Positions 12,301-20,795 of a DNA stretch of 64,000 nucleotides are shown here, in pieces. Where the stretch lies: assembly GCA_903813345.2 (NCBI GenBank), contig CAIIXF020000008.1, positions 10,879,278-10,943,277 on the forward strand. The letters are read 5' to 3'. The notes below the pieces were generated by a model. That model made no database searches. It was given only the letters and a program-made list of their open reading frames with translations, and was not told where the DNA came from. Every line of letters starts with the position of its first letter. Positions within the stretch are counted from its first letter, which is position 1. A program made the position numbers and the translations under genes. The stretch is from Owenia fusiformis (Eukaryota; Annelida; Polychaeta; Sabellida; Oweniidae).

Positions 12301-15300
12301 CAGATTTAGTAAAATTATAACTCTAAAGTAAATGTTGCAATATATGCTCACACATATCTTGTTGTATATCAATCTAGTGCAACTGCTACAGGTATCACTC
12401 TGACACGTATCTGTGAACAAATCAAACTTCTTTGATGTTGATGTAATGCAAATTGGTATCTTTTAATATGACGTCCGTAAGATAAACCATCAATACTAGG
12501 ATTGTCAAAACTTGCATTAATAAAATCAATTCCCGTCTCATCACTGTCACACCCATTACTACAAGATGATGCCTCTTAGATCACTGTCTGCAAGCTATAA
12601 ACTAAGTGATGCACTATATGCTCGTAATACTTTTTTATTCAAAATCAAAAGTCAATGATACTATTCCTATTTTTTATATATCCGAATAAACATTATATAT
12701 GTTTTTGACAAAGTAAATAATTGTAGGGCTCACACAAGGATCAACTTTTTGAAGACTTTTTCGTACTGGTGTAGACTCTCCTGCTTGCGAAGCAAGGGCG
12801 ATGAATTGAGATTTTTCAGTCGAAACAAGAAAACAAACATATAATTGTTTTTTCTTCAACAAATAAAAAATAAAATTGAGTTTACCTTCGTATTTTTTCA
12901 AAACATCATTTATATGAAAATGCTATGAACAAAGTTGATCCTTGTGTGAGCCCTATAATTATTTACTTTGTCAAAAACGAATGAAATGGTTATTGGTATA
13001 TTTAAAAAACACTGACTATATAAAATAGGAATAATATCCTTGACAACAGTAACTTTTTAATAGAAATCGCATTTTAAGGTCATAAATATCCAATTTTTTA
13101 CCATAATTGTTTTTCATAAAATTACCACACCCGAACGGACTATCATTACACATCAATATCAAATTTGCATCTTATTTTGTATACTTACAAGTATTATTTA
13201 AAAAAATGTATATTTTTCAAACTCATCTTTTTGACGGTCGCACCTTGGTGCAAGCCGTTTAGCCCCTTCGTGTCACTATTTTGACTGCAGACAAGTAAAA
13301 ATGAATAGATAATAGATCAATCTAAAATGACTATGGGTCAATTCATAGTAAGCTACCACAACATAGGTTTAGCCTAACTAAGCCACTTAGAAAGCAATTT
13401 GGCACACACTAATAACAGTTTTTCCTAAAAATAAAGGGATGTTATGCGTTCAAAAGTACAGTTGTACATGGAGTGTGTATTCTAAAGAAAGTAAACAGAA
13501 CAATTTTTTCAATTACTTTGTTTTTTAGTAACAATTATGATTGTTGGCACTCTGAACATTTTGCAACTTCAATTTTGACACATTCCTCAATCAGTATCCT
13601 GTTTTTCAGTTTTTTTAGCATTCACTTTTCCAAACTTTTAAAATACGATACATGGGATGTGATTTGAAACAGAGAATCACAAAAATTATACATCTTATAA
13701 AATATCTTACTTGGGAGCGTAATAGTCCGTCAGATGTTTTGTCGTAGTATATAAAGAATCGTGTACCAATTACATTATTCTGAAGTCCTAAGACACGACC
13801 ATAATAGTTGGTTGAATTTCCTGATTGTCTTTGTCCAAGAATTTCCATTGGAAAACTTGGGTAGTTTCTGGCAGTTAGGGGTTCTGTCTCATCAGGATCT
13901 TTATCTTTAATATATCATTTTATTAACAATATACGTATCTCTCTTATCTAAAGTGATTGTGTATTTTACATGTGGAGATCAATGACGTGACTCAAAAATT
14001 ATTTTGAGAACACCCCTTAAAATTAAATTTAAGTTTAAATTCATAAATACATTAAAATAAAGTAAACAAGCACATAGATGATGAATCTGATTATTCATTT
14101 TAATATTAAAGAGGATATGTGTGAAACCAACATGTACATACTATATAGGCATAAAGAAAATTAGAATTTAGGGAGAAGGTCAACATTTCAAACTGTTATT
14201 AAAAGTAATTTTAGATTGATCCCCTCCCTCCCCCTGAATGTAATTAAAGAATTCATTGATATTTAAAAGTTGCTTCCTTTAAAAAGCGATATTCTCTAGT
14301 ATGATATCATAGACCTTCATCCCCTTTCTAAATGTAATCAATTAAAATTGTTAATATAAATTGATATATTGATACAAAATGATATATTGACATTGTCCTC
14401 ACAAAACTTGTTCATGTTATCATATTCATATCATTATCGTATTATTGTTCATATATTAGACTATATATCAAAACCACAAATCTGAGAATTGATTCTTTTA
14501 TTTAGTATACCATCAGAACTAAATATGTCATTGGTGATGCTTCTGTTACCTGACTGCAGCTATCTAAATATATTCAATATGTTCATGTTAGAAATGATTG
14601 AATTATACATCAAGTACCTGTACAACATTGCGTATTGCATGCAGCTGTCTCGTTGGAGGGTCCCTCACATGCAAGCGTAGATTTGTTGTTTTGGCACTGA
14701 CGTGTTCTCACGATGGTTCCCACTCCACAGGTTCTACTACACGGGGTCCATGGCCCCCAATCTCCATATTGCGCTGAAAAAATCAATATTTTTTGTGAAC
14801 GAGTATACAAAAATATTTTTGAGTTGCAAAATTTTTGAGAAAACATGATCTGTTCAGTAGTGGGATTAGCTACTCCATTGAGTTGTTAATTTTTAGTGCG
14901 AATATTATGAACACAAGCCACAGTTTTTACCACTAAATAATACTTTTTTGACAATAAACACATCTACAAATATAAGCATTATTTTGTGGTTCAAGGGACA
15001 CAAAGCATAAAATGAACAAAGCTTGGCAATTTGTTAAAGTGCATGATATAGTTTCTTGCTCTGTAGTTCCAGATGTACAGAAATATGAAGAGTCACATGT
15101 TCTTGTTCTTGTCTGTTGTCCAGTCCCACAGGTAACGCTACATGCGCTATGTGACCACAGGCTCCAACCTTTTTTACAGAAAAGTGAACACATTTTTTAC
15201 TTCTATTACTATAATAAAAAAAATACACCATTTTGGTTATTTTCTATTTGATATAGCTTTCAAATCTTGTTAAAGTCTCATTGAGATTTTAGGAGAATTA

Positions 15301-15673
15301 GACATATTTAATTATATGTATCTCAAAAAATATATTTAAACAGTCATTTTCCTGTATTCAGTTTCCTGGGATTTTAATTTCCCAAGAAAAGATCAGACCA
15401 GATATAATTTATACGCAATCTTAAAATATCTTTAAAAGTTTGTTTACTCTTTAAGGATTACAATTTCAGTGTTAAATCAAAATATATTTCTCATTTATGA
15501 AATAAAATCATTGTTACACTGAATAAAACAATCCATTTGTAATATCTGCATGTAAAACTGTATATATCTACATATTTTGGCACTTAAATGGTTGTTTACC
15601 AACATATTTAATACTTATCCAAACCTGTACAGCAAGTGACGGCAGTGAAAATAAGTATAAATCCCACTATCAT
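1..15673 (-). CDS. Secreted TSP1 / C-type lectin multidomain gene (11 exons visible, 3' part off window)
   Basis: Spliced gene on the minus strand with visible exons 15673-15625, 15168-15022 (end uncertain), 14773-14618, 13904-13711, 8889-8694, 8375-8178, 4791-4609, 4222-4061, 2624-2430, 1418-1278 and 521-396. Phases agree across every junction, and most exons are symmetric phase 1-1, the classic pattern of shuffled extracellular modules. The visible part is about 580 residues: signal peptide, two TSP1 repeats, an unidentified two-exon region, two CTLDs and a PAN/apple-like cysteine-rich part. The last exon ends in phase 1, so the protein continues to the left. By family knowledge this is an extracellular, possibly immune or matrix, carbohydrate-binding protein; the specific ligand is unknown. 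I do not recognise a named orthologue. Confidence 0.85.
396..521 (-). CDS. Lectin gene exon 11 (PAN/apple-like, second half)
   Basis: 126 bp exon between 'tttcag' and 'gtaagt'. Two bases complete a codon and the exon ends in phase 1. It reads CKHIIYNHTANLCGM and then a leucine-rich stretch ending in DIYCG. With the preceding exon (CINKCRTTIG) it gives the C..C..C..C spacing of PAN/apple-like modules; the domain call is tentative. The reading continues beyond the left edge. Confidence 0.7.
1278..1418 (-). CDS. Lectin gene exon 10 (cysteine-rich, PAN-like first half)
   Basis: 141 bp exon with acceptor 'ttttcag' and donor 'gtaaga', phase 1-1. It begins CDTPCCNAKRRWVKIDYL, has an N-glycosylation sequon in NWSNMT and ends CINKCRTTI. 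The CDTPCC cysteines may link this module to the second CTLD. Confidence 0.7.
1709..2204. mobile_element. ~500 bp MITE with ~65 bp terminal inverted repeats
   Basis: The left end 'acagggtattgcatatgtat' is matched, inverted, by the right end: the reverse complement reads 'acagggtgtttcatatgtat'. Similarity continues inward to 'caccctatc'. No coding capacity is seen. Its right end lies about 225 bp from lectin exon 9 and was copied by a later tandem duplication (second partial end near 2365-2396). Confidence 0.75.
2170..2560 (-). repeat. ~192 bp tandem duplication including most of a CTLD exon
   Basis: The segment at about 2170-2360 repeats the one at about 2362-2560 with an offset of 192-194 bp. 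Shared parts are the MITE end, the donor 'gtaagt' and the 3' half of the CTLD exon. The leftmost copy keeps an open frame (FIPYFSFGIINEQASISSD) and a good donor, but the acceptor and first part of the exon were not duplicated. Confidence 0.8.
2430..2624 (-). CDS. Lectin gene exon 9 (CTLD 2, C-terminal half)
   Basis: 195 bp exon, acceptor 'ttttcag', donor 'gtaagt', phase 1-1. It carries the CTLD core WIWIGAEF, then VWKWVDKE and the closing FICEKK. No EPN/QPD or WND motif is present, so this second lectin domain probably does not bind sugar in the calcium-dependent way. Confidence 0.8.
3019..3980. mobile_element. ~960 bp element with 'agggctggcacggaacgg' terminal inverted repeats
   Basis: Left end 'agggctggcacggaacgga' and right end 'ccgttccgtgccagccct' are inverted copies. 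The octamer 'agttagta' lies at 3009-3016 and directly after the right end at 3981-3988. That fits an 8 bp target-site duplication, as in hAT elements, apart from two extra bases on the left. The ends are rich in tandem 'ttccga'-type motifs. It holds a tRNA-like block and lies in a lectin-gene intron. Confidence 0.8.
3434..3501 (-). other. tRNA-like (pol III A/B box) sequence, probably SINE-derived
   Basis: The minus strand reads 'gtagctcagcggtagcgcag', an A-box-like segment, and ~30 bases later 'cccggattcgattcccgg', a B-box/T-arm-like segment. D-arm and T-arm pairing is visible. The anticodon stem does not pair well and no CCA-side acceptor stem closes, so I call it a degenerate tRNA or SINE head, not a functional tRNA gene. 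Confidence 0.6.
4061..4222 (-). CDS. Lectin gene exon 8 (CTLD 2, N-terminal half)
   Basis: 162 bp exon with acceptor 'cttcaag' and donor 'gtaaaa', phase 1-1. It encodes CETGWTFGANTSSCYKAF and, further on, AHNADLVSIESDEE, the typical first half of a C-type lectin fold. It joins in frame to the exon at 2624. Confidence 0.85.
4609..4791 (-). CDS. Lectin gene exon 7 (CTLD 1, sugar-binding half)
   Basis: 183 bp exon, donor 'gtaagt', phase 1-1. It reads WVDGRSVNYTNWARGEPN, then a central ECVIM and a final WNDVPCSG..ICKF. The EPN and WND motifs are, by family knowledge, the calcium and mannose/GlcNAc-type ligand residues, so this CTLD is predicted to be active. Confidence 0.9.
4961..5198. mobile_element. 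~240 bp Tc1/mariner-type MITE nested in the 4828-7595 element
   Basis: Ends 'cagttggggacaaaaataaa' and inverted 'atttatttatgtcccctactg' are flanked by TA on both sides. 'gacaggt' and 'acctgtc' extend the inverted match. TA duplication and CAGT ends suggest a Tc1/mariner or pogo-derived MITE. Confidence 0.75.
5406..7533. mobile_element. ~2.1 kb element with 'cagggttcgtacacc' ends, nested
   Basis: Left end 'cagggttcgtacacc' and right end 'ggtgtgtacgaaccctg' are inverted. Both ends carry subterminal copies of 'ttccctgacatttccag', repeated three or four times near the right end. 'agggtc' abuts both ends, a likely target-site duplication. The element holds low-complexity 'tatgccatattccgc' repeats at 6150-6375 but no recognisable transposase. 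Confidence 0.7.
6150..6375. repeat. Imperfect 'catattcc/cacctg' repeat block
   Basis: About 15 diverged copies of a ~15-20 bp motif resembling 'tatgccatattccgcaggtg', in both orientations, make a partly self-complementary block. Several short open frames here read the same motif in different frames and are not genes. Related scattered copies occur at 5545-5620. Confidence 0.65.
7769..7946. mobile_element. ~178 bp MITE, 'agtaaaacctg' ends
   Basis: Left 'tagtaaaacctgtcttagtg' and right 'acacaggttttactgta' are inverted ends. The inside has repeats of 'gaacacctctctctattg' type. The same family is seen near 60530-60600 (partial) and 63193-63345. Confidence 0.7.
7975..8160. mobile_element. ~185 bp palindromic foldback MITE
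   Basis: Nearly the whole segment is one inverted repeat. The left arm starts 'agcttgtattcactaatgca'; the right arm, reverse complemented, starts 'agcttgtattcgcgaatgca'. The arms stay similar through 'ggattaacct' and 'aactcatttaaat'. It abuts exon 6 of the lectin gene (ends 8178). Confidence 0.8.
8178..8375 (-). CDS. Lectin gene exon 6 (CTLD 1, N-terminal half)
   Basis: 198 bp exon, acceptor 'ttaaaag', donor 'gtaact', phase 1-1. It reads SCAAGQVKLNSTCYLIDTEP and later ISCQAQGGQLTSILSIDENE, the first half of a CTLD. It joins in frame to the EPN/WND exon. The acceptor tract is T-rich but short. Confidence 0.85.
8694..8889 (-). CDS. Lectin gene exon 5 (unidentified extracellular region)
   Basis: 196 bp exon, acceptor 'tttccag', donor 'gtcagt', entering in phase 0 and leaving in phase 1. 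It reads EMNFTLELLDTT and ends with PECACSDSLPRVLLLAPAYV. It is beta-strand-like with three cysteines. I cannot assign a named domain. Confidence 0.75.
9189..9575. repeat. Inverted repeat around 'gattctcggtttgga'
   Basis: 'gacgattctcggtttggaga' at 9189 and its inverse 'tctccaaaccgagaatcgtc' at 9554-9575 bound a ~390 bp segment. Inside it, the block 'aatattacccaaattaaa' plus 'ctattcaaaaga' occurs twice in direct orientation. Confidence 0.75.
9660..10130. mobile_element. Palindromic MITE, 'agggctcacacaaggatcaac' family, copy 1
   Basis: The arm containing 'agggctcacacaaggatcaa' (~9785) is matched by 'ttgatccttgtgtaagccct' (~9996), with further pairing between 'ctatttcacc' and 'ggtaaaatagg'. The same family recurs at 12640-13050 in the same composite element. 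Confidence 0.7.
10411..10449. repeat. (ATACA)n microsatellite
   Basis: Eight consecutive pentanucleotide copies of 'ataca', perfect apart from the last base. Confidence 0.95.
11460..12140. repeat. Diverged ~110-130 bp tandem array rich in TGACCT/AGGTCA
   Basis: About five degenerate units contain 'ccaaatacttagatattgac', 'cttgaaatgaccttga' and 'aggtcacctaatcat'. The unit carries several AGGTCA-type hexamers in both orientations. It lies inside the composite element in a lectin intron. Confidence 0.8.
12640..13050. mobile_element. Palindromic MITE, 'agggctcacacaaggatcaac' family, copy 2
   Basis: 'agggctcacacaaggatcaa' at 12726 pairs with 'ttgatccttgtgtgagccct' at ~12932. Outer arms share 'attattcctat' and 'aaataggaataat'. 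Between them lies 'gcttgcgaagcaagg', a small perfect hairpin. Confidence 0.75.
13711..13904 (-). CDS. Lectin gene exon 4 (unidentified extracellular region)
   Basis: 194 bp exon, acceptor 'attaaag', donor 'gtaaga'. It enters completing a codon and leaves in phase 0. It reads KDPDETEPLTARNYPSF, then NYYGRVLGLQNNVIGTRFF and YYDKTSDGLL. The mix of short hydrophobic strands suggests a beta-sandwich module shared with exon 5. No family was recognised. Confidence 0.75.
14618..14773 (-). CDS. Lectin gene exon 3 (TSP1 repeat 2)
   Basis: 156 bp exon, acceptor 'tttttcag', donor 'gtactt', phase 1-1. It encodes a full thrombospondin type 1 repeat: WGPWTPCSRTCGVGT, a RTRQC basic strand, then ACEGPSNETAACNTQC. 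WxxW and CSxTCG are, by family knowledge, C-mannosylation and O-fucosylation sites. Confidence 0.92.
15022..15168 (-). CDS. Lectin gene exon 2 (TSP1 repeat 1), 3' end uncertain
   Basis: The exon encodes WSLWSHSACSVTCGTG, RTRTCD and a closing SCTLTNCQ, a TSP1 repeat with all six cysteines. Domain end and phase predict an end at 15022 (147 bp), but the next bases are 'cttt', not GT. The first phase-compatible GT is after 14968, which would add about 18 residues. The acceptor 'gtaaaaaag' also lacks a good pyrimidine tract. Confidence 0.7.
15625..15673 (-). CDS. Lectin gene exon 1 (signal peptide)
   Basis: The ATG at 15673 opens MIVGFILIFTAVTCCTG, a compact hydrophobic signal peptide. The exon is 49 bp with donor 'gtttgg' in phase 1 and joins the TSP1 exon as ..CCTG-WSLWSH. 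No other upstream start is needed. The 5' UTR and promoter should lie just right of 15673. Confidence 0.75.
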
Positions 15674-15849
15674 TTTCGAAAAAAGAAATTTTCTATTTAT
15701 TTCAATATTTTCATGTTCCTCTTATTTATAGAAACAGCTGAACAAAGTCACATCTTGCTCATCTTCTTTGTTGTTAAATGTTTCAGTATCTATTTATTTC
15801 CTAAATATTTCTCATCTCTCGTCCTGAAACAACCATGATTTGTGACTGT

Positions 15850-16336
15850 CGCTGTATGAATGGTACACCCTCCCGGCCTCCCTCAATAGTGTGGCAACCA
15901 TGACTCCCTATTGTTAAAGCCTGTTATGTTTCAATTATGTTCAAATTGGGAATTTGAGCAGAGGATATCAAACTTTTAAAGGGGAGTGTAAATGTTTCTA
16001 TTGATTTGTTAGAATTATTAAGTTTTACCCAAATGAATGGCTACATTAGTTTAGTTTTTCAAAATTAAATTGAGCTACCGTACTATAATTTTTCTGTCTG
16101 GTATAGGTTGGCAAACAAATATCTTTTAACTAGAAATATGATTTGAGATGCTACAAAATGTATTATTTATTTGAATAAAGACATCTGTTTATTGTTCAGC
16201 CCCCATTTCGTGTTAGTTTTGTTGCATGCTGTATTCTTTTAGAGGGCTTTAGCTCTCATAGCAACGGCAACAATGAAAGTGAAACATTTATTTGCTACAC
16301 ATTGTTGCCTTTGTCTATTCTGTTTTGCATAATGAC
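15850..16336. other. Intergenic stretch between lectin gene and foldback element
   Basis: No coding exon or known repeat is recognised on either strand. It probably holds the upstream region of the lectin gene. Confidence 0.5.
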
Positions 16337-18523
16337 AATCTGTACTCGGGGTGGAAAATTTTCTAAGAGGCTCCGTTAAGGAAAAAATGACTTTATGAGC
16401 TGGATGGAATTTCTGTGTATTTTTTATTCTATTAGGGTGTCCTGCATAAAGGATTTCGCCTGCGAAGCATATAACTCTTGCGAACATATCTAAATACTGG
16501 TCCAAAGAAGACATACCTTGAATTTTTCAGAAAAAATTGGCTAAAAATGGAAACTACAAGAAGTCAAAATGTTCAACTCATACAAAGTTGTAGCTATTCT
16601 ATATCAATATTTTGTGTTATGTAAGGTTTCTCAGATGTTTCAAGACCTTCATTAGTATACTTGTGTCTAGAAATGTGACATTTAAGGACAAAATTTGGCA
16701 TTTTTAATCATTTTCGCTTTCAGCATTAACATATAGTTCCTTATATCTCGAGTTTAATGCTGACTGGTTGTTGCATTTTTGATTAAATCTGTGCTTGTAC
16801 ATGTCTTCTTCCATTTAAGGTGTAGAAAATGTATAGTGGACAACCATTGTTCATATGAGAGCTTTCAGATCTCCCCTACCCCATTTATTATGGAAAATTA
16901 CCGAAAAATATGAAAAAATAAAATAACTTGAAATTATAAACTTTAACAAAGTTGTAGCTATTCTATGTCAATATTGTGTGTTATTTAATGTTTTTAAGAT
17001 ATTTCAGAACCTATAGCGGTATACAAGTGGCTAGAAATGAGACATTTAAGGACAAAACTTGGCATTTTTTATCATTTTCGCTTTCAGCAGTAATATATAG
17101 TTCCTCATATCTTGAGTTTTATGCTGTCTGATTGTTGCATTTTTAATCAAATCTGTTCTTGTGCATGTCTTCTTCCATTTAAGGTATAGAAAATGTATAG
17201 TAGACAAACAATGTTCATATTAGAGCTTTCAGATCTCCCCTACCCCATCAATTATGGAAAATAAACGAGAAATATAAAAAAATAAAATAACTTGAAATTA
17301 TAGACTTTCATAAAGTTGTAGCTATTCTATTATCAATATTATGTGTTATTTGATATTTTTAAGATTTTTCAGAACTTTTATTGGTATTCAAGTGGCTAGA
17401 AATGAGACATTTAAGGACAAAACTTGGCATTTTTAATCAATGCTGCTTTCAGCAGTAACATATAGATCCTCATATTTTGAGTTTTATGCTGACTGGTTGA
17501 TACATTTTGGATTAAATCTGTTCTTGTACATGTTTTATTCCATTTAAGGTACTGAAAATGTATAGTAGACAAACAATGTTCATATTAGAGCTTTCAGTTC
17601 TCCCCTACCCCATTTATTAGGGAAGATGACTGGAAAATATAAAAAATAACTTCAAACTACCAATATAAACTTTAACAAAGATGTAACTATTCTTTATGTG
17701 TTATTGATAGCTATAATTAATGTTTCAGGACCTTTATTAGTATTCTAGTGTAGAGAAATTAGACATTTAAGAACAAAATTTGGCATTTTTCATCATTTCC
17801 ACTGTTAGCAATAACATATAGTTCCTTATATCTTGAGTTTTATGCTGATTGGTTGATGGATTCTTGATCAAATCTGTTCTTTTGCCTGCCTACTTTGATT
17901 TAAGGTATTTAAAAATGTATATTGGAAAGCCTGTCATTACATTAGAGCTTACATATCTCCCCTACCCCATTTATTTTGAAAAAATAACTAGAAATATAAA
18001 AACCAAACAATTTCAAAGTATAGACTTTAACAAAGTTGTCGCTATTCTAGATCAATACTATGTATTATTTGATATTTTTCAGATGTGTCAGGAACTTCAT
18101 GAGTATACAAGTCTAAAAATTAGACATTTAAAGTTGAGTTGCAAATGGGGCGGGTATTCTCTATCTTTGTCCATTGGGCTTTTCTGGTTATGATATGTTG
18201 CAAACTGCTCATGAATCTATGCAATGTATAGTACAATACTTGGAATATATTTAAAAATAATGGGGTATAGTACTGTGATAATTATAACCAGTGATCAAGC
18301 CATATTGGTTGAATTCCCTCATATCAATTGCAATGTTGTCAAATGCTTGGTAATTAGGAAGTTCATGATAGATATTGGGCTTGGGGATATTTTGGTAAAT
18401 GTAAACATTGTGAAATGAAGAACAGCCAACAAGATGATTTTGGAAAGGATTACAAAATGGTAAAGGTGTCTTTGGTTTGTGAAGCAATGTTACTGTATCT
18501 CTAAAATGGGATGAATTTCACTT

Positions 18524-18736
18524 ATGGCAGAGCTGCTATTGAACTTTGCAAAACTGATAGTTGCAACTTATCTATCAAATACTGATCATGAAGAAGTTGA
18601 CACTCTCCTTATGGCCCATGTCTATTACAGTGCTGCAGACAAGACAAAGGAGTTCAATGTTGAGAGAATTTGTATTCAGTCTGATGATACAGAATGTTGC
18701 TTGCAAAGAAGGATGAGATTTAAAAAGAGCTCTTAA
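18524..18736 (+). pseudogene. Decayed repeat-encoded ORF with DHEEVDTL motif
   Basis: A 70-codon open frame contains DHEEVDTLLMAHVYYS and later CIQSDDTE. The pairing of an HEEADT-like motif and a downstream S-D-T-D-like motif resembles uncharacterised, often repeat-associated metazoan proteins; this is from memory, not a search. The frame is broken soon after, and the sequence to 19060 looks like degraded coding sequence. It lies between the arms of the foldback element, so it may be a relic of its mobilising protein or of captured sequence. Confidence 0.45.
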
Positions 18737-19101
18737 AGTTTCTTATGTCCTTCAAGGTAGCATTCTAAATTACCATATGAATCTCAAAGTGCAATACCTA
18801 TTTGAAGATATATTAAAGATGGGTGTCTTGTACCAGTACTCACAAACAAACCTTTGTAGCAACACAAGAAACATATGTCCTTGGCAATTCGCAAATGTAA
18901 AATGGCAAAAGGCAGCGAAAATTGCTATACAAAGTTTCTAGTCAAGGGTGTATTGCTACTTGTCCATGTGGCAATAAACAACATAGTGCACATCGTTGGA
19001 CAATATTTAAGGATGAGTTTCTCAGAACTATAAAAATTATTTAGAGATCTTACATATCTAAATAGCTTGTGGTGTCATGAGCAACTTAGACCTTTAAAAT
19101 G

Positions 19102-20152
19102 CTTCCTAGTCAACTGGTACCCAAGACAAGTCGTACCCAAGACAACTGGTACCCAAGAAAAGTCGTACCCAAGATAACTGGTACCCAAGACAACTCGTAC
19201 CCAAGATAACTGGTACCCAAGACAACTCGTACCCAAGTTATTTCCAGTATTATGGGTGCATATTAGGAAAACAAATTGAGTTTGTATAATTATGTTTTCA
19301 TGTTATAATGTGACTCAAATAAGCCTCAATATATTTTTTTGAATTTAGAAGACATTTTTTCTCAATGGATTAAGTAAAGCATTTTGATTTAACTTGAATC
19401 ACCTTTTTACTAATAAAACAAGTGCTTGAAGTGCTTGTTCACAACATTTTTTGTCAAACATATATATAAATAAATATAATTACAACAGTGACTTTTCTAC
19501 AAATGAATCAAACAATTAATTTGAGCATTTTGAGAAAGTTTAAAGGAAGTTTAATCTGTTAATTTTTTTCCAATTGGAACTAAATTGGATTATGCACATG
19601 CATACTAAGTGTAATAATATATCATGTATGAATAAGTACCAAAATAATATTTGATATTAATATTATACTATATTATTACTTGTATACTATTATTATATTA
19701 TTCAAAATATTTTATTGCTAAATTTCATGAATATGACTTCTGATAATATGAAATCCTAGACAAATAGATTATCTGTTTAATAAGAAATTAGGCCCAAGAT
19801 TTGATGAATCAATACATTTATAATAATACCAATCTTCCAAGATGAATTAAATCTGACACTTGTTCCAAACACTCATAAACATACAATATTTAAAAAGATG
19901 ATTATGAATGTGTGGAATAAACATATATCTCTTCACTTGAACATCCAATATAAAATAATAGTCAAAATAAATTGACACTCAAAGCTCAAAATGTTACAAA
20001 ATTATATCAATTTCTTCTGAAAATTCTTCAAACTTCTGAACAGTATGTTACAGTTATAATATGTATATCTTTACACATTCCCAGTCCAACACTTGATTCA
20101 AAACAAAATATATGCTTGGGTACGACTTGTCTTGGGTACCAGTTGACCAGTT
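19102..20152. mobile_element. ~1.05 kb TIR element with 'ggtacccaagacaagtcgtac' ends
   Basis: The left end holds about four alternating units 'aactggtacccaagacaa' and 'tcgtacccaaga' (19110-19240). The right end carries the inverse, 'gggtacgacttgtcttgg' (20118-20140). The 12-mer 'acctttaaaatg' occurs immediately outside both ends (19090-19101, 20153-20164), a candidate target-site duplication. Nested in the foldback element. Confidence 0.75.
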
Positions 20153-20310
20153 ACCTTTAAAATGACTTAAAGTGCCAATTCGGTAATTTCCATTTATTTT
20201 TCTTTACACAAATAGATTCAATGGGTATTGGTTGGTAGAAACAGTAAACCAACAGACTCGCATCTTCATCTGATTGTCTTTCAGTGCCAGAATAAGATTT
20301 CCCGGAAAGA

Positions 20311-20795
20311 AACATGACGTCACGATCAGAATCGGTTATGGATTTTAATCGGCAATGCGGTATGCAACTGGAATGTTAATTCAAAAGTGTTCATTTTATA
20401 CTGTGTTCTGATTGGCCAGATAGGAGTACCGCTTCTCAAAATCACCTCATGGTTCAATGCCTTTTGGTTGTAAGATTTTTAACAGCATAGAGTTATGTAA
20501 CAGGATCAACTCAACATGTTAGTTTCTATACTGTATTCTGACTGGCCAGAACGTAATTCTGCATGACTAGCTTTGTGAAAACGCACCACAGGGTCGGGAG
20601 CTCTAATTGAGGTATTATATTTTTCGCTCATCTGAGAAAAAATCGTGGCTCCAAAGTAGTCGAAGTTGAATCATTTCCGCAGTGCATTGAATGCAGTGGC
20701 AATCAATTACACTGACCCTTTATAAGCACGTTCGGAGATCTTAAACTCCAGCAACATGTTTAAAACCTGTTCTGATCGTGATGTCATGATTGGCA
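20311..20795. repeat. Short inverted repeat with 'atgacgtcacgatcagaa'
   Basis: 'catgacgtcacgatcagaat' near 20312 is matched by inverted 'ttctgatcgtgatgtcatg' near 20771. Between them 'ctgattggccaga' and 'ctgactggccaga' occur in direct repeat. Probably an old palindromic element. Confidence 0.6.

Larger units (their letters stand above)
8948..13411. mobile_element. ~4.5 kb composite inverted-repeat element in lectin intron
   Basis: Long ends (about 8948-9136 and 13225-13411) are inverted. Both contain 'gttgtggtagcttactatga', 'acaagtaaaaatgaatag' on the opposing strand, and 'ctaaacggcttgcaccaagg'. Inside lie further inverted pairs (9189-9575, about 9660-10130, about 12640-13050), a pentanucleotide microsatellite and a TGACCT-rich tandem array. 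No transposase frame is visible. It fills most of the intron between exons 13711 and 8889. Confidence 0.75.

Noticed and set aside
16239-16514. 91-codon minus-strand open frame at the edge of the left foldback arm
   Set aside because: It overlaps the inverted repeat and its counterpart in the other arm (22827-23042) has a different, unrelated frame length; no protein family resemblance.
17849-18193. 114-codon plus-strand open frame
   Set aside because: Lies in the tandem units of the foldback arm; equivalent frames in the other units are broken.
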